The notes beneath the pieces were generated by a model. The model saw nothing but the letters and a program-made list of their open reading frames with translations, ran no database searches and was not told where the DNA came from. Below are positions 43,881 through 53,481 of a stretch of DNA of 53,871 nt, in pieces (positions within the stretch are counted from its first letter, which is position 1; every line of letters begins with the position of its first letter). This DNA comes from Verrucomicrobiota bacterium (GTDB taxonomy: Bacteria; Verrucomicrobiota; Verrucomicrobiia; Limisphaerales; VHDF01): positions 1 to 53,871 of the forward strand of contig VHDF01000029.1 of the NCBI GenBank assembly GCA_016871495.1, read 5' to 3'. The position numbers were made by a program, and so were the translations under genes.

Positions 43881-44021
43881 CCGGCATCTTTCCCAGACCT
43901 TCGGCGTGGGAGAGAACCAGGGCGACGTCATGGCCCTGCGGGCGAAGAGGCTTGGCGAGCACGGCACCGCGCTGAATCCGGCGAGATCGACCTTCGAAGC
44001 CACATTCCTGGGCTCGATTCC

Positions 44022-44813
44022 TTGGCTGACGGCTTAAAGCCGGGGGATTTCCGGCCGATAGGAGGGGTGAAGCTCGGTTCCCATTGCGCGGTCGTGAGTT
44101 CCATTGCCACCATTTCACAGCAGCCCCGGCTCGAACCCCATCCCGGGGTGATCCAGACTTTCGACCCGAGCCTGGATCAAGCCCTGGCCTCATTATTGGG
44201 CCTCGTGCCTTCTCTCGCCGGACCCTCCATGGCGGCGATTCTCGTCAAGCGAGGCCGAGGCTTCCAGTTTGCCGCTCTTCATGGTTGTGCACCTTTCCGC
44301 ATCGATCCCGACACGTTCCCCTCTCTCCTGTCGTGGAGCGAGTCGTCGTGGTCGTGCTTCCACTCTCCATTTCCACAAACTGAGGTCGCCGCGAAAGGGC
44401 CGGAATTCCAATTCCCCCCCATCCAATTCCTCGCCAGCCATGCCTTGCGATCAGCCGAAGGCGTCGTCTGGGGCCAATTGCTCGTCATGGATTCGCGCCC
44501 GCTCCATTGGACCCCGGCGCGCGAACAGGCATTAGCCCCGCTTTGCCTTGGTTTGGCACGCATCCTCGAATGGGAAGGCAAGGGCCGCGAAGGTCGATCC
44601 TTCCCCGAACCATCGCGCGATCGGGCGGAGACCCACTATCGCACGCTGGCGGAGGCCTTGCCGCAGAATGTCATACGAAAGGACACGCAAGGACGATTCA
44701 GACTTGGGCAGTCCAACTGCGTGGCAGCCTGGCAAGCCGAGGCAAGGCCGAGTCAAACGCGATTCGAGGCTGGACTCACCCTTTGGCCCGGGAGGCCTTG
44801 GATTAATCGGTGA
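44022..44813 (+). pseudogene. Truncated sensor protein (GAF-like domain, start of a PAS domain)
   Basis: The 263-codon frame contains a GAF-like domain at about 45-190: LDQALASLLGLVPSLAGPS, AAILVKRGRGFQFAALHG and VVWGQLLVMDSRPLHWTP, followed by REQALAPLCLGLARILEW. A PAS domain begins at HYRTLAEALPQNVIRKDTQG but degenerates within ten residues. Expected PAS and histidine-kinase parts do not follow in frame, and only traces such as IRGWTHPLAREALD can be guessed in another frame. The response regulator and Hpt genes directly downstream suggest that a complete hybrid sensor kinase once stood here. A start could also be placed further into the frame (MAAILVKR), and the first 30 residues look non-coding. 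Confidence 0.55.
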
Positions 44814-44954
44814 GCCACCCGTTTACAGAATGCGCCTCCTGTGCCATGATTCTCGACAGCAGGATCAAGAACCCCGGTCCTGGCCCCGGTTGCCCACCCG
44901 ACACTCCAAACTGCGCGCCACCCTTTCCATCCATTCCCCCAACCTCTCTCCACT

Positions 44955-45545
44955 ATAAACATCCTCATCGCCGAAGATGATCCGGTCTCGCAACGCATCG
45001 TGCGTCTGACTCTGGAAAAACAGGGTCATCAGCTCTATATCGCCGACGATGGGGAAGAGGCGTGGGAGCTGATCATGTACCATCCGATTCATGTCGTCAT
45101 CAGCGACTGGCTCATGCCCAAGCTGAGCGGGCTCGAGCTTTGCCGCAAGGTGCGGGGGCGACGACGACGCGAGTATGTTTACTTCATTCTCGTCACCGCC
45201 CTCTCCAGCCAGGAAAACTTCAACGAGGCCATGGAGGCCGGCGTGGACGATTTTCTCAACAAACCGCTGCGGCCCGATGCCCTGCTGACACGGCTTCGCG
45301 TCGCGTCCCGCATCCTCGATTTCATCAGCCAAATCCGGGAATTGAAACGGCTTCTCCCCATTTGCATGTACTGCAAGAACATCCGGGACGACCAGAGTTA
45401 CTGGCACCAGATCGAGAGTTACATTCACGAGCAAACCGGCACTGATTTCATCCACAGCATTTGTCCCGATTGCTTCGAAAAGAAGGTTAAACCCGAACTC
45501 GAAGGCCTCGGCGATCCCGACCCCGCATCGCCAAAACCGGCTTGA
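44955..45545 (+). CDS. Response regulator receiver with a two-CxxC C-terminal domain
   Basis: The receiver domain reads NILIAEDDPVSQRIVRLTLE (acidic pair near residues 8-9), HVVISDWLMPKLSGLELCR (phospho-accepting aspartate near 54), FILVTAL and FLNKPLRPDALLTR (lysine). After a short helix comes a conserved domain with LLPICMYCKNIRDDQSYWHQ and HSICPDCFEKKVKPEL, two CxxC pairs that probably bind a metal. This motif is known at the ends of PAS and receiver proteins in several phyla, but its role is not. No ATG, GTG or TTG stands before the conserved start; homology begins at an ATA codon at 44955, and the first regular start (GTG 45000) would remove the acidic pair. Either ATA is used, or the gene was fused to the broken sensor upstream. 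The next gene (Hpt) is adjacent. Confidence 0.72.
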   Translation: MNILIAEDDPVSQRIVRLTLEKQGHQLYIADDGEEAWELIMYHPIHVVISDWLMPKLSGLELCRKVRGRRRREYVYFILVTALSSQENFNEAMEAGVDDFLNKPLRPDALLTRLRVASRILDFISQIRELKRLLPICMYCKNIRDDQSYWHQIESYIHEQTGTDFIHSICPDCFEKKVKPELEGLGDPDPASPKPA

Positions 45546-45595
45546 CCCTGGAAGGGCGGACGGGAGAGTGGTCGAACTCGACGAGCTCCACCGCC

Positions 45596-46015
45596 ATGTC
45601 TGGACCCCAGCCGAATTCCCCCTCTGACCCTCCTCCGGATCCGCCCCCCGGCGAGGCCTCCTTGGTGCTCGACCTGCACGTGATCGAGGAACTGCGCCAG
45701 CTCGAATCTTCCGGCTCCAGCTGGGGTTTGGACGCTCTCATCGACCTCTTTCACAAGGAATTGAAGACCCGCCATACTCAACTGCAAGCCGCCCTCCTCT
45801 GCCAGGACCTCGCCGCCGCACAACATTCGGCCCACACCCTGAAAGGAGGCGCCGCGGGACTCGGAGCGAGAGAACTGGCCGCGCTCTGCCAGCAAATCGA
45901 ATCGCGAATCAAGGAACGCCGGCTCGATGGAGTGAAGGAACTCCTGGACGCCTTGGAACAGAGTTACCAATCCCTCGCCCCCATCCTCAACCGCCAAAAA
46001 TCTTCCCCGGACTAA
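45596..46015 (+). CDS. Histidine phosphotransfer (Hpt) domain protein
   Basis: From ATG 45596 the product has 139 residues; a TTG at 45542 overlapping the preceding stop as TTGA would give 157. After a proline-rich, probably disordered start (SDPPPDPPPG), the rest is a four-helix Hpt domain. The phospho-accepting histidine is at about residue 80 in AQHSAHTLKGGAAGLGAREL, preceded by LIDLFHKELKTRHTQL. It would pass phosphate between a hybrid kinase and a receiver, so the response regulator upstream is the natural partner. No intact kinase is encoded in the window. The short gap to the following HIT gene (five bases) suggests the unit continues. Confidence 0.88.
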   Translation: MSGPQPNSPSDPPPDPPPGEASLVLDLHVIEELRQLESSGSSWGLDALIDLFHKELKTRHTQLQAALLCQDLAAAQHSAHTLKGGAAGLGARELAALCQQIESRIKERRLDGVKELLDALEQSYQSLAPILNRQKSSPD

Positions 46016-46020
46016 CCACC

Positions 46021-46542
46021 ATGGATCAACTGCACGCCCCCTGGCGCATTGACTATATCCTCGCGCCCAAATCCCCGCCGGGAGGAGACTCGGTCTTCAC
46101 CCAGATCGCCCAGTCGTCCGATGACGTCGGCAACCATGTTCTCAAACGCGGCCGTACCTGCTTTGCCGTGCTCAATGCCTGGCCCTACACCGGCGGCCAC
46201 CTCATGACCGTCCCCTACCGTCAAGTCCCCGACTTGCGCGATCTGACCGAAATGGAATTGCTCGAACTCATGCTCCTGACCCGCCAGTGCCAGGACGCAC
46301 TGGCTCAAGTCATGCGACCGGAGGGATTCAACATCGGACTCAACCTCGGCAAAGTCGCGGGCGCAGGGATCATCGAACACCTCCATTTTCACATCGTGCC
46401 GCGCTGGAATGGGGACACCAACTTCATGCCCGTCATCGCCGGCTCCATGGTCTTGCCCGAGGCTCTGGCCGATGTCGCGGCCAAACTTCGGGCCGCCCTC
46501 GCCAACCCGGCGGCTCCATCCTCCCACCCCTCCGAACGATGA
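46021..46542 (+). CDS. HIT family nucleotide hydrolase/phosphorylase
   Basis: The 173-residue product is a histidine-triad protein with the catalytic motif EHLHFHIVPRWNGDTNFMPV near residues 120-139. Earlier family marks are APWRIDYI, FAVLNAWPYTGGHLMTVPYR and GFNIGLNLGKVAGAGI. This pattern fits the Ap4A-phosphorylase-like HIT subgroup common in bacteria, which cleaves dinucleoside polyphosphates or adenylylated compounds in the cytoplasm. The C-terminal 20 residues are rich in A, P and S and unconserved. Its stop overlaps the phoH start as ATGA. Confidence 0.93.
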   Translation: MDQLHAPWRIDYILAPKSPPGGDSVFTQIAQSSDDVGNHVLKRGRTCFAVLNAWPYTGGHLMTVPYRQVPDLRDLTEMELLELMLLTRQCQDALAQVMRPEGFNIGLNLGKVAGAGIIEHLHFHIVPRWNGDTNFMPVIAGSMVLPEALADVAAKLRAALANPAAPSSHPSER

Positions 46543-47501
46543 CGTCCGACACTTTGCATTTCGAAACCGCGCGCGTGGCTCAGCAGCTCTTCAACAACGA
46601 GCCCCGCAACCTCGAATCCCTCGATTCCCAACTGGGCGTCAAAGCCACCAGCCGGGACGGCTGGATCAAACTTGAAGGACCCGAGGAGGCCGTGGCCAAG
46701 GCCAGGCGGCTCTTCCAACTCCTCGAGGAGTCTTTGCGCGCGGGCGGCATCATCCGCAACCGGGAATTCAACCACGCCCTGCACATCGTCCACCACGACG
46801 GCGCGGAGGCCCTGGCCAAGGTCCTCAACGACCGCATCACCACCTCGGCCCGCAAGCCGGCGGTTTCACCCAAGACCCTCGGCCAGAAGAAATACGTCGA
46901 TGCCATCCGCCAGCATGACATCACCCTGGCCGTCGGGCCCGCCGGAACCGGCAAGACGTACCTCGCCATGGCCATGGCGGTCGTCGCCTTGAAGGAGGAA
47001 AAGGTCTCGCGCATCGTGCTGACCCGTCCCGCCGTCGAAGCGGGCGAAGCCCTTGGATTTCTGCCCGGAGATCTTTACGAAAAAATCGGCCCCTACCTGC
47101 GCCCGTTGCAAGACGCTCTGCACGACATGCTGCCCTCCGAGGAAATCGAGAGGCTCCGCGAAAAAGGCATCCTGGAAATCGCTCCTCTCGCTTATATGCG
47201 AGGTCGAACCCTCAACAACGCGTTTATCATCCTCGACGAGGCCCAGAACTCGACGCCCGAACAGATGCTCATGTTCCTGACGCGGCTCGGCTACAATTCG
47301 AAAGCGGTGGTCACCGGCGACCTCACCCAGATCGATTTGCCCAACTCCAAACGATCCGGCCTGGTCGAGGCCCGCAAAGTCCTCACCGGCGTCGACGGCA
47401 TCGCGGTCATCGAATTCCAGAAGAAAGACGTGGTGCGCCATCCCCTGGTGCAACGCATCATCGCCGCCTACGAACAGCACCGCGGACGCGCGGGCTCATG
47501 A
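46539..47501 (+). CDS. phoH: PhoH-like ATPase
   Basis: From ATG 46539 the product has 320 residues; the frame reaching back to 46287 lies in the HIT gene and is rejected. An N-terminal KH-like region (about 1-75: LHFETARVAQQLFNNEPRNL, WIKLEGPEEAVAKARRLF) precedes the ATPase core. That core shows QKKYVDAIRQHDITLAVGPA and GTGKTYLAMAMAV (Walker A near 132), TRPAVEAGEALGFLPGDLYEK, FIILDEAQNSTPEQMLMFLTR (Walker B near 230) and VVTGDLTQIDLP. PhoH2-like ATPases are thought to work on RNA and are genetically linked to YbeY, whose gene overlaps this one by four bases. Confidence 0.96.
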   Translation: MTSDTLHFETARVAQQLFNNEPRNLESLDSQLGVKATSRDGWIKLEGPEEAVAKARRLFQLLEESLRAGGIIRNREFNHALHIVHHDGAEALAKVLNDRITTSARKPAVSPKTLGQKKYVDAIRQHDITLAVGPAGTGKTYLAMAMAVVALKEEKVSRIVLTRPAVEAGEALGFLPGDLYEKIGPYLRPLQDALHDMLPSEEIERLREKGILEIAPLAYMRGRTLNNAFIILDEAQNSTPEQMLMFLTRLGYNSKAVVTGDLTQIDLPNSKRSGLVEARKVLTGVDGIAVIEFQKKDVVRHPLVQRIIAAYEQHRGRAGS

Positions 47502-47965
47502 GGGAAATCGTCCTTTTCAACCGGCAGCGGCTCCGACCGCTCCGGCTCCCCGGCTTCCGGGCGGCGATCATCGATACTCTCCAACACCAGTTGAGGATTC
47601 AGGACTGCGAGCTTGGCTTCCACTTCGTGAGTCCCCGTCGCATGGCCGGGCTCAATCTGGAATTCCTGGGCCATTCCGGCCCCACCGATGTCATCACCTT
47701 CGACCAACGCGAAACCAACCGCCCGGCCCTCGTCCGCGGAGAAATCTTCATTTGTGTGGCCGTCGCCTTGGAGCAGGCGCGGGAATTCCACACGGATTGG
47801 CGGGAGGAAGTCCTGCGCTACGCCCTCCACGGCTTGCTCCATCTGCTGGGATGGGACGATCTGATGCCCCAGGCGCGCCGCCGCATGAAGGCTCGTGAAA
47901 ATCAACTGGTGCGCTGGCTCGGCCAGCGTTTCCCGCTGCAGGAGCTCTCGGGCAGCCTGCGCTGA
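47498..47965 (+). CDS. ybeY: Endoribonuclease YbeY (rRNA maturation factor)
   Basis: The 155-residue product matches YbeY, the metal-dependent RNase needed for 16S rRNA 3'-end processing and ribosome quality control. Family marks are FHFVSPRRMAGLNLEFLGHS, GPTDVITFD and GEIFICVAVALEQAREF. The metal site reads ALHGLLHLLGWDDLMPQARRRM near residue 110. The standard HGxLHLxGyDH has three histidines; here the third is aspartate, which could still bind zinc. I recall similar GYDD forms in other Planctomycetes/Verrucomicrobia members, so this may be lineage-specific and not a defect. ATG 47498 overlaps the phoH stop as ATGA, the usual phoH-ybeY order. Confidence 0.93.
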   Translation: MREIVLFNRQRLRPLRLPGFRAAIIDTLQHQLRIQDCELGFHFVSPRRMAGLNLEFLGHSGPTDVITFDQRETNRPALVRGEIFICVAVALEQAREFHTDWREEVLRYALHGLLHLLGWDDLMPQARRRMKARENQLVRWLGQRFPLQELSGSLR

Positions 47966-48063
47966 ATCGATTTCGTTGCCAAGGCCCCGGGAAAAGCAAC
48001 CGAATTCAGCATCCCTCGCTCAAGTCGGCACGAATGTTGCCATCAAATTCGACGCCATCCTTC

Positions 48064-51000
48064 ATGAATCACCCACTTCCTTCAATTTTCCCCTATCCCC
48101 GCCGTTCCTCATCCCGGATTGGGGGCCGTTTCGCTGTCCTGGCCGCGCTCGTGTGCCTTGGCCTGTCGGGTCACGGCCAATTGTACCTCTCTGAATTTCT
48201 GGCCAGCAACACCAAGGGACTCCAGGACGAGGACGGCGCGTTTTCGGACTGGGTCGAGATCGGCAACGCGGGGGCAGCACCTGTCAACCTTGAGGGATGG
48301 TTCCTGTCCAACAGCACCAACACCCCGGCGCAATGGAAATTCCCGTCCGTGACCATCCCTGCGCGCGGGGTGCTCATCGTGTTCGCGTCCGGCAAGAATC
48401 GAGTCGTCGCGGGACGCAATCTGCACACGTCGTTCAGCCTCAACGCGCGGGGTGAACCTCTGCTCCTGGTCCAACCCGACGGGCGAAGCGTCGTGAGTTC
48501 ATTCCTCCCTCAGTACCCGCGTCAAATTCAGGATGTTTCCTACGGACGCGCGCTGCCCGACTCCCCTCCCCGTTACTATTCCGTCCCCACCCCGGGGGCG
48601 CCGAACAACCCCACCGGTTTCATCGATCTCGTCGCCGACACCAAGTTCAGTCATGACCGCGGCTTTTACGACAACGCTTTCGATCTCGAGATCACCTGCG
48701 CCACTCCGGGAGCGGAAATCCGCTACACCACCAATGGCACTCCTCCCACCGCCACCACCGGTCTGATCTACTCCGGCCCCGTTCGCGTCCGCGGCACAAC
48801 TGTCCTGCGGGCCGCCGCGTTTCGCGCCAACTTTCAACCGTCGAACATCGACACGCACAGCTACCTCTTCACCTCGGATATCGTCAAACAAGCGCCGGAT
48901 GGCCAGCCTCCGGCGGGGTGGCCCGCGACCTGGGGCGCCAACGTCCGTGATTACGGCATGGATCCGGACATCGTCAACCATCCGCTCTACAGCCCCACGA
49001 TTCAAAACGATTTGAAGACGCTGCCTTCCTTCTCGGTGGTCATTGAATTACGCCATCTCTTCGATCCCGCCACGGGGATTTACGCCAACCCCGGCCAGGA
49101 CGGACGCGCGTGGGAGCGTCCATGCTCGCTGGAACTCATCCATCCCGACGGTCGCCGCGGATTTCAAATCGACGCCGGCATTCGCATTCGGGGGGGATTC
49201 AGCCGCAGCACCTCCAATCCCAAGCACGCCTTTCGCTTCTTCTTCCGCGACGAGTACGGGGAGGCCAAACTGAACTACCCCGTTTTCGGGGAGCAAGCCG
49301 CGCCCTCCTTCGACAACTTCGATCTGCGCACCTTCCAAAACTATTCCTGGAGCTTTCAAGGGGATTCCCGCGGGGTATTCCTGCGCGACCAAATGTCGCG
49401 CGACCTCCAGCTTGCCATGGGACATCAGGCCGAGCGCGGTGATTATTTTCATCTCTACATCAATGGCATGTATTGGGGCCTCTTCAATTCTTGCGAACGC
49501 CCCGAGGCTTCCTACGGAGAGACTTACTTCGGCGGGAACAAGGAGAATTACGACGTCATCAAAGTCGAAGCCGGCCCCTACACCATCAACGCCACGGACG
49601 GCAACCTCAACGCCTGGACGCGCCTTTACAACGAGGCAAAAGCCGGTCTCGACTCCAACGAGGCGTATTTCAAAGTTCAAGGCCGCAACCCCGACGGCAC
49701 TCCCAACCCCGCCCTCGATAACCTGATCGATGTGCCCAACCTCATCGATTACATGCTGGTCATTCTCTACGGAGGCAATCTCGACGCGCCCATCTCCAAC
49801 TTCCTCGGAAACACCTCTCCGAACAACTGGTACGGCATGAGGGACCGAACCGGTCGCGCCGGTTTTCGCTTTTTCGCGCACGACGCCGAGCACACCCTGC
49901 TCGATGTCAACCAGGATCGCACCGGCCCCTACAGCGCCGGCAGTTCGTCCGTGACCAAAAGCAATCCCCAATGGATCTGGCAGGCCATGTGGAACAACCC
50001 GGAACACAAGATCCTGGTCGCCGATCATGTCCACCGCCACTTTTTCAACGGCGGCCTCCTGACTCCAGGGGCGGTTCGCCAGGCGCTTCTGACTCGGGCG
50101 TCTCAAATCGAACGCGCCGTGGTCGCGGAATCCGCTCGCTGGGGCGACGCCAAGCGATCCACTCCCTTCACACTGCAAGATTGGCGCAACGCCTTGACCA
50201 ACATCGTCAACGCCTATGCCGGACGCCGCACCGAGATCGTGCTCAACCAACTGCGCGCGAAAGGACTTTATCCTGATCTCGCCGCGCCCGTGTTCAGCCA
50301 GCACGGGGGTCCCTTCTCCACCGGCTTCCGCCTGGCTCTTTCTGCGCCGGCAGGCACGATTTACTACACGACCGACCACACCGATCCGCGCCTTCATGGC
50401 GGTGGCCTCTCTCCCACGGCCCGTCCCTACAGCGGTCCCGTCGCGCTGGCCGAAAGCGTCACCTTCAAGTCCCGCGCCTGGCGGAATGGTGCCTGGAGCG
50501 CGCTGAACGAGGCTCCATTCACACTCATGCAAACATTCACCGAATTGCTGGTCACCGAAATCATGTACCATCCGCCCGGAGAACCAAGCCTCGACGGCGA
50601 TCGCTTCGAATTCATCGAGATCAAGAATATCGCGGCGAGAGAACTGGATCTCAGCGGCGTCTTTCTCACCAACGCCGTCCAATTCACCTTCCCCCAAGGC
50701 TTCAAGCTGGCGTCGGGCCGGTTCGCCATCCTGATCAGCGATCCCGCCGGATTCACCAATCGCTACCCTTCCGCGCGGTTCGACGGAGTGTATCAAGGCC
50801 GCCTCTCCAATGGCGGGGAAACGATCGAGATTCGTCATGCGGTCGGCACCCCGATCACGTCCGTGCCATACCAGGACGACGCGCCGTGGCCACGGTTGGC
50901 CGATGGGGATGGATTTTCTCTGACCTCGGCGGATCCCAACCGGAACTCCAACCCCAATCTCCCCGCGAACTGGCGTGCCAGCTCGATGGTTTTGGGTTCC

Positions 51001-53481
51001 CCCGGCCAGGATGACCTCGCGCCCGGTCTTCCACGCGTCGTGATCAACGAAGTCCTGACCCACACCGATCCTCCCGAACTCGACGCCATCGAACTCCACA
51101 ATCCCGGTTCGTCGCCCGCATCCATCGGGGGATGGTTCCTCAGCGATCAAAATGAGGTTCCCCGAAAATTCCGCATCCCCGATGGCATCGTGATCCCTCA
51201 GGGTGGTTTCCTGGTCTTCACCGAACGAGACTTCAACGCTTCCCCGGGCTCCTCGAACAGTTTTTCGCTCTCCTCCCGCGGGGAACAAGTTTACCTCTTC
51301 TCCGCGGATGCCACCGGTCGCCTGACGGGATACAGTGACGGATTCGGCTTTCCGGCCGCCGCCACCGGCATATCTTTCGGACGCTTCACCAATTCAGCCG
51401 GCGAAATCCAGTTTCCACCTCAAACTCAAATCTCCCTTACGCAGGCCAACGCAGGCCCGGCGACCGGGCCCATCGTGTTCTCCGAGATCCATTATCAGCC
51501 GCGTCCAGGCGATGAGGAGTTCCTCGAAATCAAGAATCGTTCAAGCCAAGTCGTGCGCTTCTTCGATCCGTCTCGCCCGGCTCATCGCTGGCGGATCGAT
51601 GGCATCGGCTTTGAATTCCCACCAGGATTCGAACTCGCGCCCGGCGCCATCGCGCTGGTGGTTCCAAACGATCCGGTCGTCTTCCGTTCACGCAATTCCA
51701 TCGCGGCTCACATCCCGGTCCTCGGCCCCTATTCCGGCAACCTCGAAAACAACGGCGAGCGCATCGCACTCCTCCAGCCCGACACGCCGGAGCCGTTGCC
51801 AGACGGTCAGGAAGTCGTGCCCTACATTCCTGTGGATTCGGTCCGCTACCACCATCGCACGCCGTGGCCCGCCGCTGCGGACGGTTTGGGCGAGTCCCTG
51901 GTGCGCGTGCGCGATGACGCGTACGGAGACGATCCTTCAAGCTGGCGCGCCAGTTCGGAGGGTCCCAGCCCGGGACAAGGCCCCGGCGAGAACCGGCCGC
52001 CTCGAATCAGCCCCCTGGCTTCCATCCGAATCGAGAGCAACCAATTCCCCGCCAGCACTCGCCTCACGATCAACGCCACCGACGACGGTCTCCCCAATCC
52101 TCCCGGCAAGCTCGCCTATCGATGGGAAACTCTGTCGGGCCCGGCTCCCGCGCTGTTCGCCGACTCCATCGCCGCTTCCTCGTCGGTTTCCTTCCCCGGC
52201 GTGGGCACCTACCGTCTCCGGGCCTCCGTGTCCGATGGGACATTCTCCAGCGTCTCCGATTTCAGCGTCTCCGTCGAACGGGGGTCGCTTGGAACCACAC
52301 TGATTCCGGCGGGCTCAACTTGGAAGTATCACGATCGCGGAAACGACCTTGGATCTTCCTGGAAAGAATCCGTGTTCGATGACACCGCTTGGACATCGGG
52401 CCGCGCGCAATTGGGCTACGGAGATGGCGACGAGATAACCACCCTCGGGTTTGGACCCAATGCCGCCAACAAATTCCCCACCGCTTATTTCCGAAAGTCA
52501 TTCCAAGTCAATGGCCGGTCCAGTGTGAAGGGCCTTCGCCTGCGCCTGTTGCGAGACGACGGCGCCGTGGTGTATCTGAACGGCCTGGAAGCATACCGAA
52601 ACAACATGCCCGAGGGTCCCATCCTGTTCACAACCCGAGCCAACGCCACGGTCAGCGGTGATGAAGAACTGACCGCCTTTGTCGAGAACATCGTTCTCGA
52701 TCACTCCACTTTGCGGGAAGGCGCCAACGTCCTCGCGGTTGAAGTCCATCAAGTCAACGCCTCGAGCACCGACCTCAGCTTTGACTTGGAACTGATAGCA
52801 GCCATCGAACCCGAAAATCAGCCTCCTTATGTTGATGCCGGTCCCGATGAAACCGGCATCCCCGGTTCACCCCTGCTGCTGCGCGGCGCCGCAGCCGACG
52901 ACGGCCTTCCTCTCACCCCGGGATCTATCACCGTTGCCTGGACCCAGGTGAGCGGACCCGCCACCGCCGTATTCCAACATTCCGCCGCGACTCAAACAAC
53001 CGCCACCTTCCCTTCGCCGGGCGTTTACCTGCTCCGCCTCACGGCGCGAGATGGCGCCACCACCAACAGCGATGAACTCCAAATCACCATTCGTGCGGGC
53101 GAAGATTACCAAACCTGGGCTGCCCGCAATTTTGCAGCGCAGGAGCTTGCCAACCCGGCCGTTTCTGGACCCCAGGCAGATCCCGACGGCGACGGCCATC
53201 GCAACGATCAAGAGCGGTTGGCCGGCACGAATCCCAAGGATCCCGCCAGCCGGCTCTCACTCCGCGCCGTGCTACAGGCAGATGGCAGTGTCCGGTTGCG
53301 ATTTGAGGCGGTGCCGAATATCGGCTACGCCTTGCAGTATCGTGACCGCGTGGAAACCGGAGCCTGGACCACGCTCCGGGAATTAACTGCCACACCCGGC
53401 GGAGGGATCGTTGAAGTGACCGATTTGCGGCGATCCGGACAACCCGAACGTTACTACCGACTGGTCACGCCGAGCCCTTGA
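48064..53481 (+). CDS. Giant exported CotH-kinase / lamin-tail-domain protein
   Basis: From ATG 48064 the product has 1,805 residues (ATG 48034 would add ten). A signal peptide ends near residue 38 (LGLSGHGQ). Domains in order: a lamin-tail domain (about 40-150, LYLSEFLASNTKGLQDEDG, FSDWVEIGN); a chitobiase C-terminal-like domain (about 205-260, YTTNGTPPTATTGLIYSGPV); a CotH kinase-like domain (about 320-620, FQIDAGIRIRGGFSRSTSNP, YLHLYING-like YFHLYINGMYWGLFN, YDVIKVE, FRFFAHDAEHTLLD); a second chitobiase-like domain (about 750-835); three more lamin-tail domains (about 835-960, 990-1110, 1140-1280); a PKD/Ig-like domain (about 1325-1410); a galactose-binding-like sandwich (about 1415-1590, LGYGDGDE, DDGAVVYLNGLEAYRN); a further PKD domain; and a C-terminus ending YYRLVTPSP. 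It probably acts at the cell surface. CotH in spores phosphorylates coat proteins; the substrate here is unknown. Confidence 0.9.
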   Translation: MNHPLPSIFPYPRRSSSRIGGRFAVLAALVCLGLSGHGQLYLSEFLASNTKGLQDEDGAFSDWVEIGNAGAAPVNLEGWFLSNSTNTPAQWKFPSVTIPARGVLIVFASGKNRVVAGRNLHTSFSLNARGEPLLLVQPDGRSVVSSFLPQYPRQIQDVSYGRALPDSPPRYYSVPTPGAPNNPTGFIDLVADTKFSHDRGFYDNAFDLEITCATPGAEIRYTTNGTPPTATTGLIYSGPVRVRGTTVLRAAAFRANFQPSNIDTHSYLFTSDIVKQAPDGQPPAGWPATWGANVRDYGMDPDIVNHPLYSPTIQNDLKTLPSFSVVIELRHLFDPATGIYANPGQDGRAWERPCSLELIHPDGRRGFQIDAGIRIRGGFSRSTSNPKHAFRFFFRDEYGEAKLNYPVFGEQAAPSFDNFDLRTFQNYSWSFQGDSRGVFLRDQMSRDLQLAMGHQAERGDYFHLYINGMYWGLFNSCERPEASYGETYFGGNKENYDVIKVEAGPYTINATDGNLNAWTRLYNEAKAGLDSNEAYFKVQGRNPDGTPNPALDNLIDVPNLIDYMLVILYGGNLDAPISNFLGNTSPNNWYGMRDRTGRAGFRFFAHDAEHTLLDVNQDRTGPYSAGSSSVTKSNPQWIWQAMWNNPEHKILVADHVHRHFFNGGLLTPGAVRQALLTRASQIERAVVAESARWGDAKRSTPFTLQDWRNALTNIVNAYAGRRTEIVLNQLRAKGLYPDLAAPVFSQHGGPFSTGFRLALSAPAGTIYYTTDHTDPRLHGGGLSPTARPYSGPVALAESVTFKSRAWRNGAWSALNEAPFTLMQTFTELLVTEIMYHPPGEPSLDGDRFEFIEIKNIAARELDLSGVFLTNAVQFTFPQGFKLASGRFAILISDPAGFTNRYPSARFDGVYQGRLSNGGETIEIRHAVGTPITSVPYQDDAPWPRLADGDGFSLTSADPNRNSNPNLPANWRASSMVLGSPGQDDLAPGLPRVVINEVLTHTDPPELDAIELHNPGSSPASIGGWFLSDQNEVPRKFRIPDGIVIPQGGFLVFTERDFNASPGSSNSFSLSSRGEQVYLFSADATGRLTGYSDGFGFPAAATGISFGRFTNSAGEIQFPPQTQISLTQANAGPATGPIVFSEIHYQPRPGDEEFLEIKNRSSQVVRFFDPSRPAHRWRIDGIGFEFPPGFELAPGAIALVVPNDPVVFRSRNSIAAHIPVLGPYSGNLENNGERIALLQPDTPEPLPDGQEVVPYIPVDSVRYHHRTPWPAAADGLGESLVRVRDDAYGDDPSSWRASSEGPSPGQGPGENRPPRISPLASIRIESNQFPASTRLTINATDDGLPNPPGKLAYRWETLSGPAPALFADSIAASSSVSFPGVGTYRLRASVSDGTFSSVSDFSVSVERGSLGTTLIPAGSTWKYHDRGNDLGSSWKESVFDDTAWTSGRAQLGYGDGDEITTLGFGPNAANKFPTAYFRKSFQVNGRSSVKGLRLRLLRDDGAVVYLNGLEAYRNNMPEGPILFTTRANATVSGDEELTAFVENIVLDHSTLREGANVLAVEVHQVNASSTDLSFDLELIAAIEPENQPPYVDAGPDETGIPGSPLLLRGAAADDGLPLTPGSITVAWTQVSGPATAVFQHSAATQTTATFPSPGVYLLRLTARDGATTNSDELQITIRAGEDYQTWAARNFAAQELANPAVSGPQADPDGDGHRNDQERLAGTNPKDPASRLSLRAVLQADGSVRLRFEAVPNIGYALQYRDRVETGAWTTLRELTATPGGGIVEVTDLRRSGQPERYYRLVTPSP

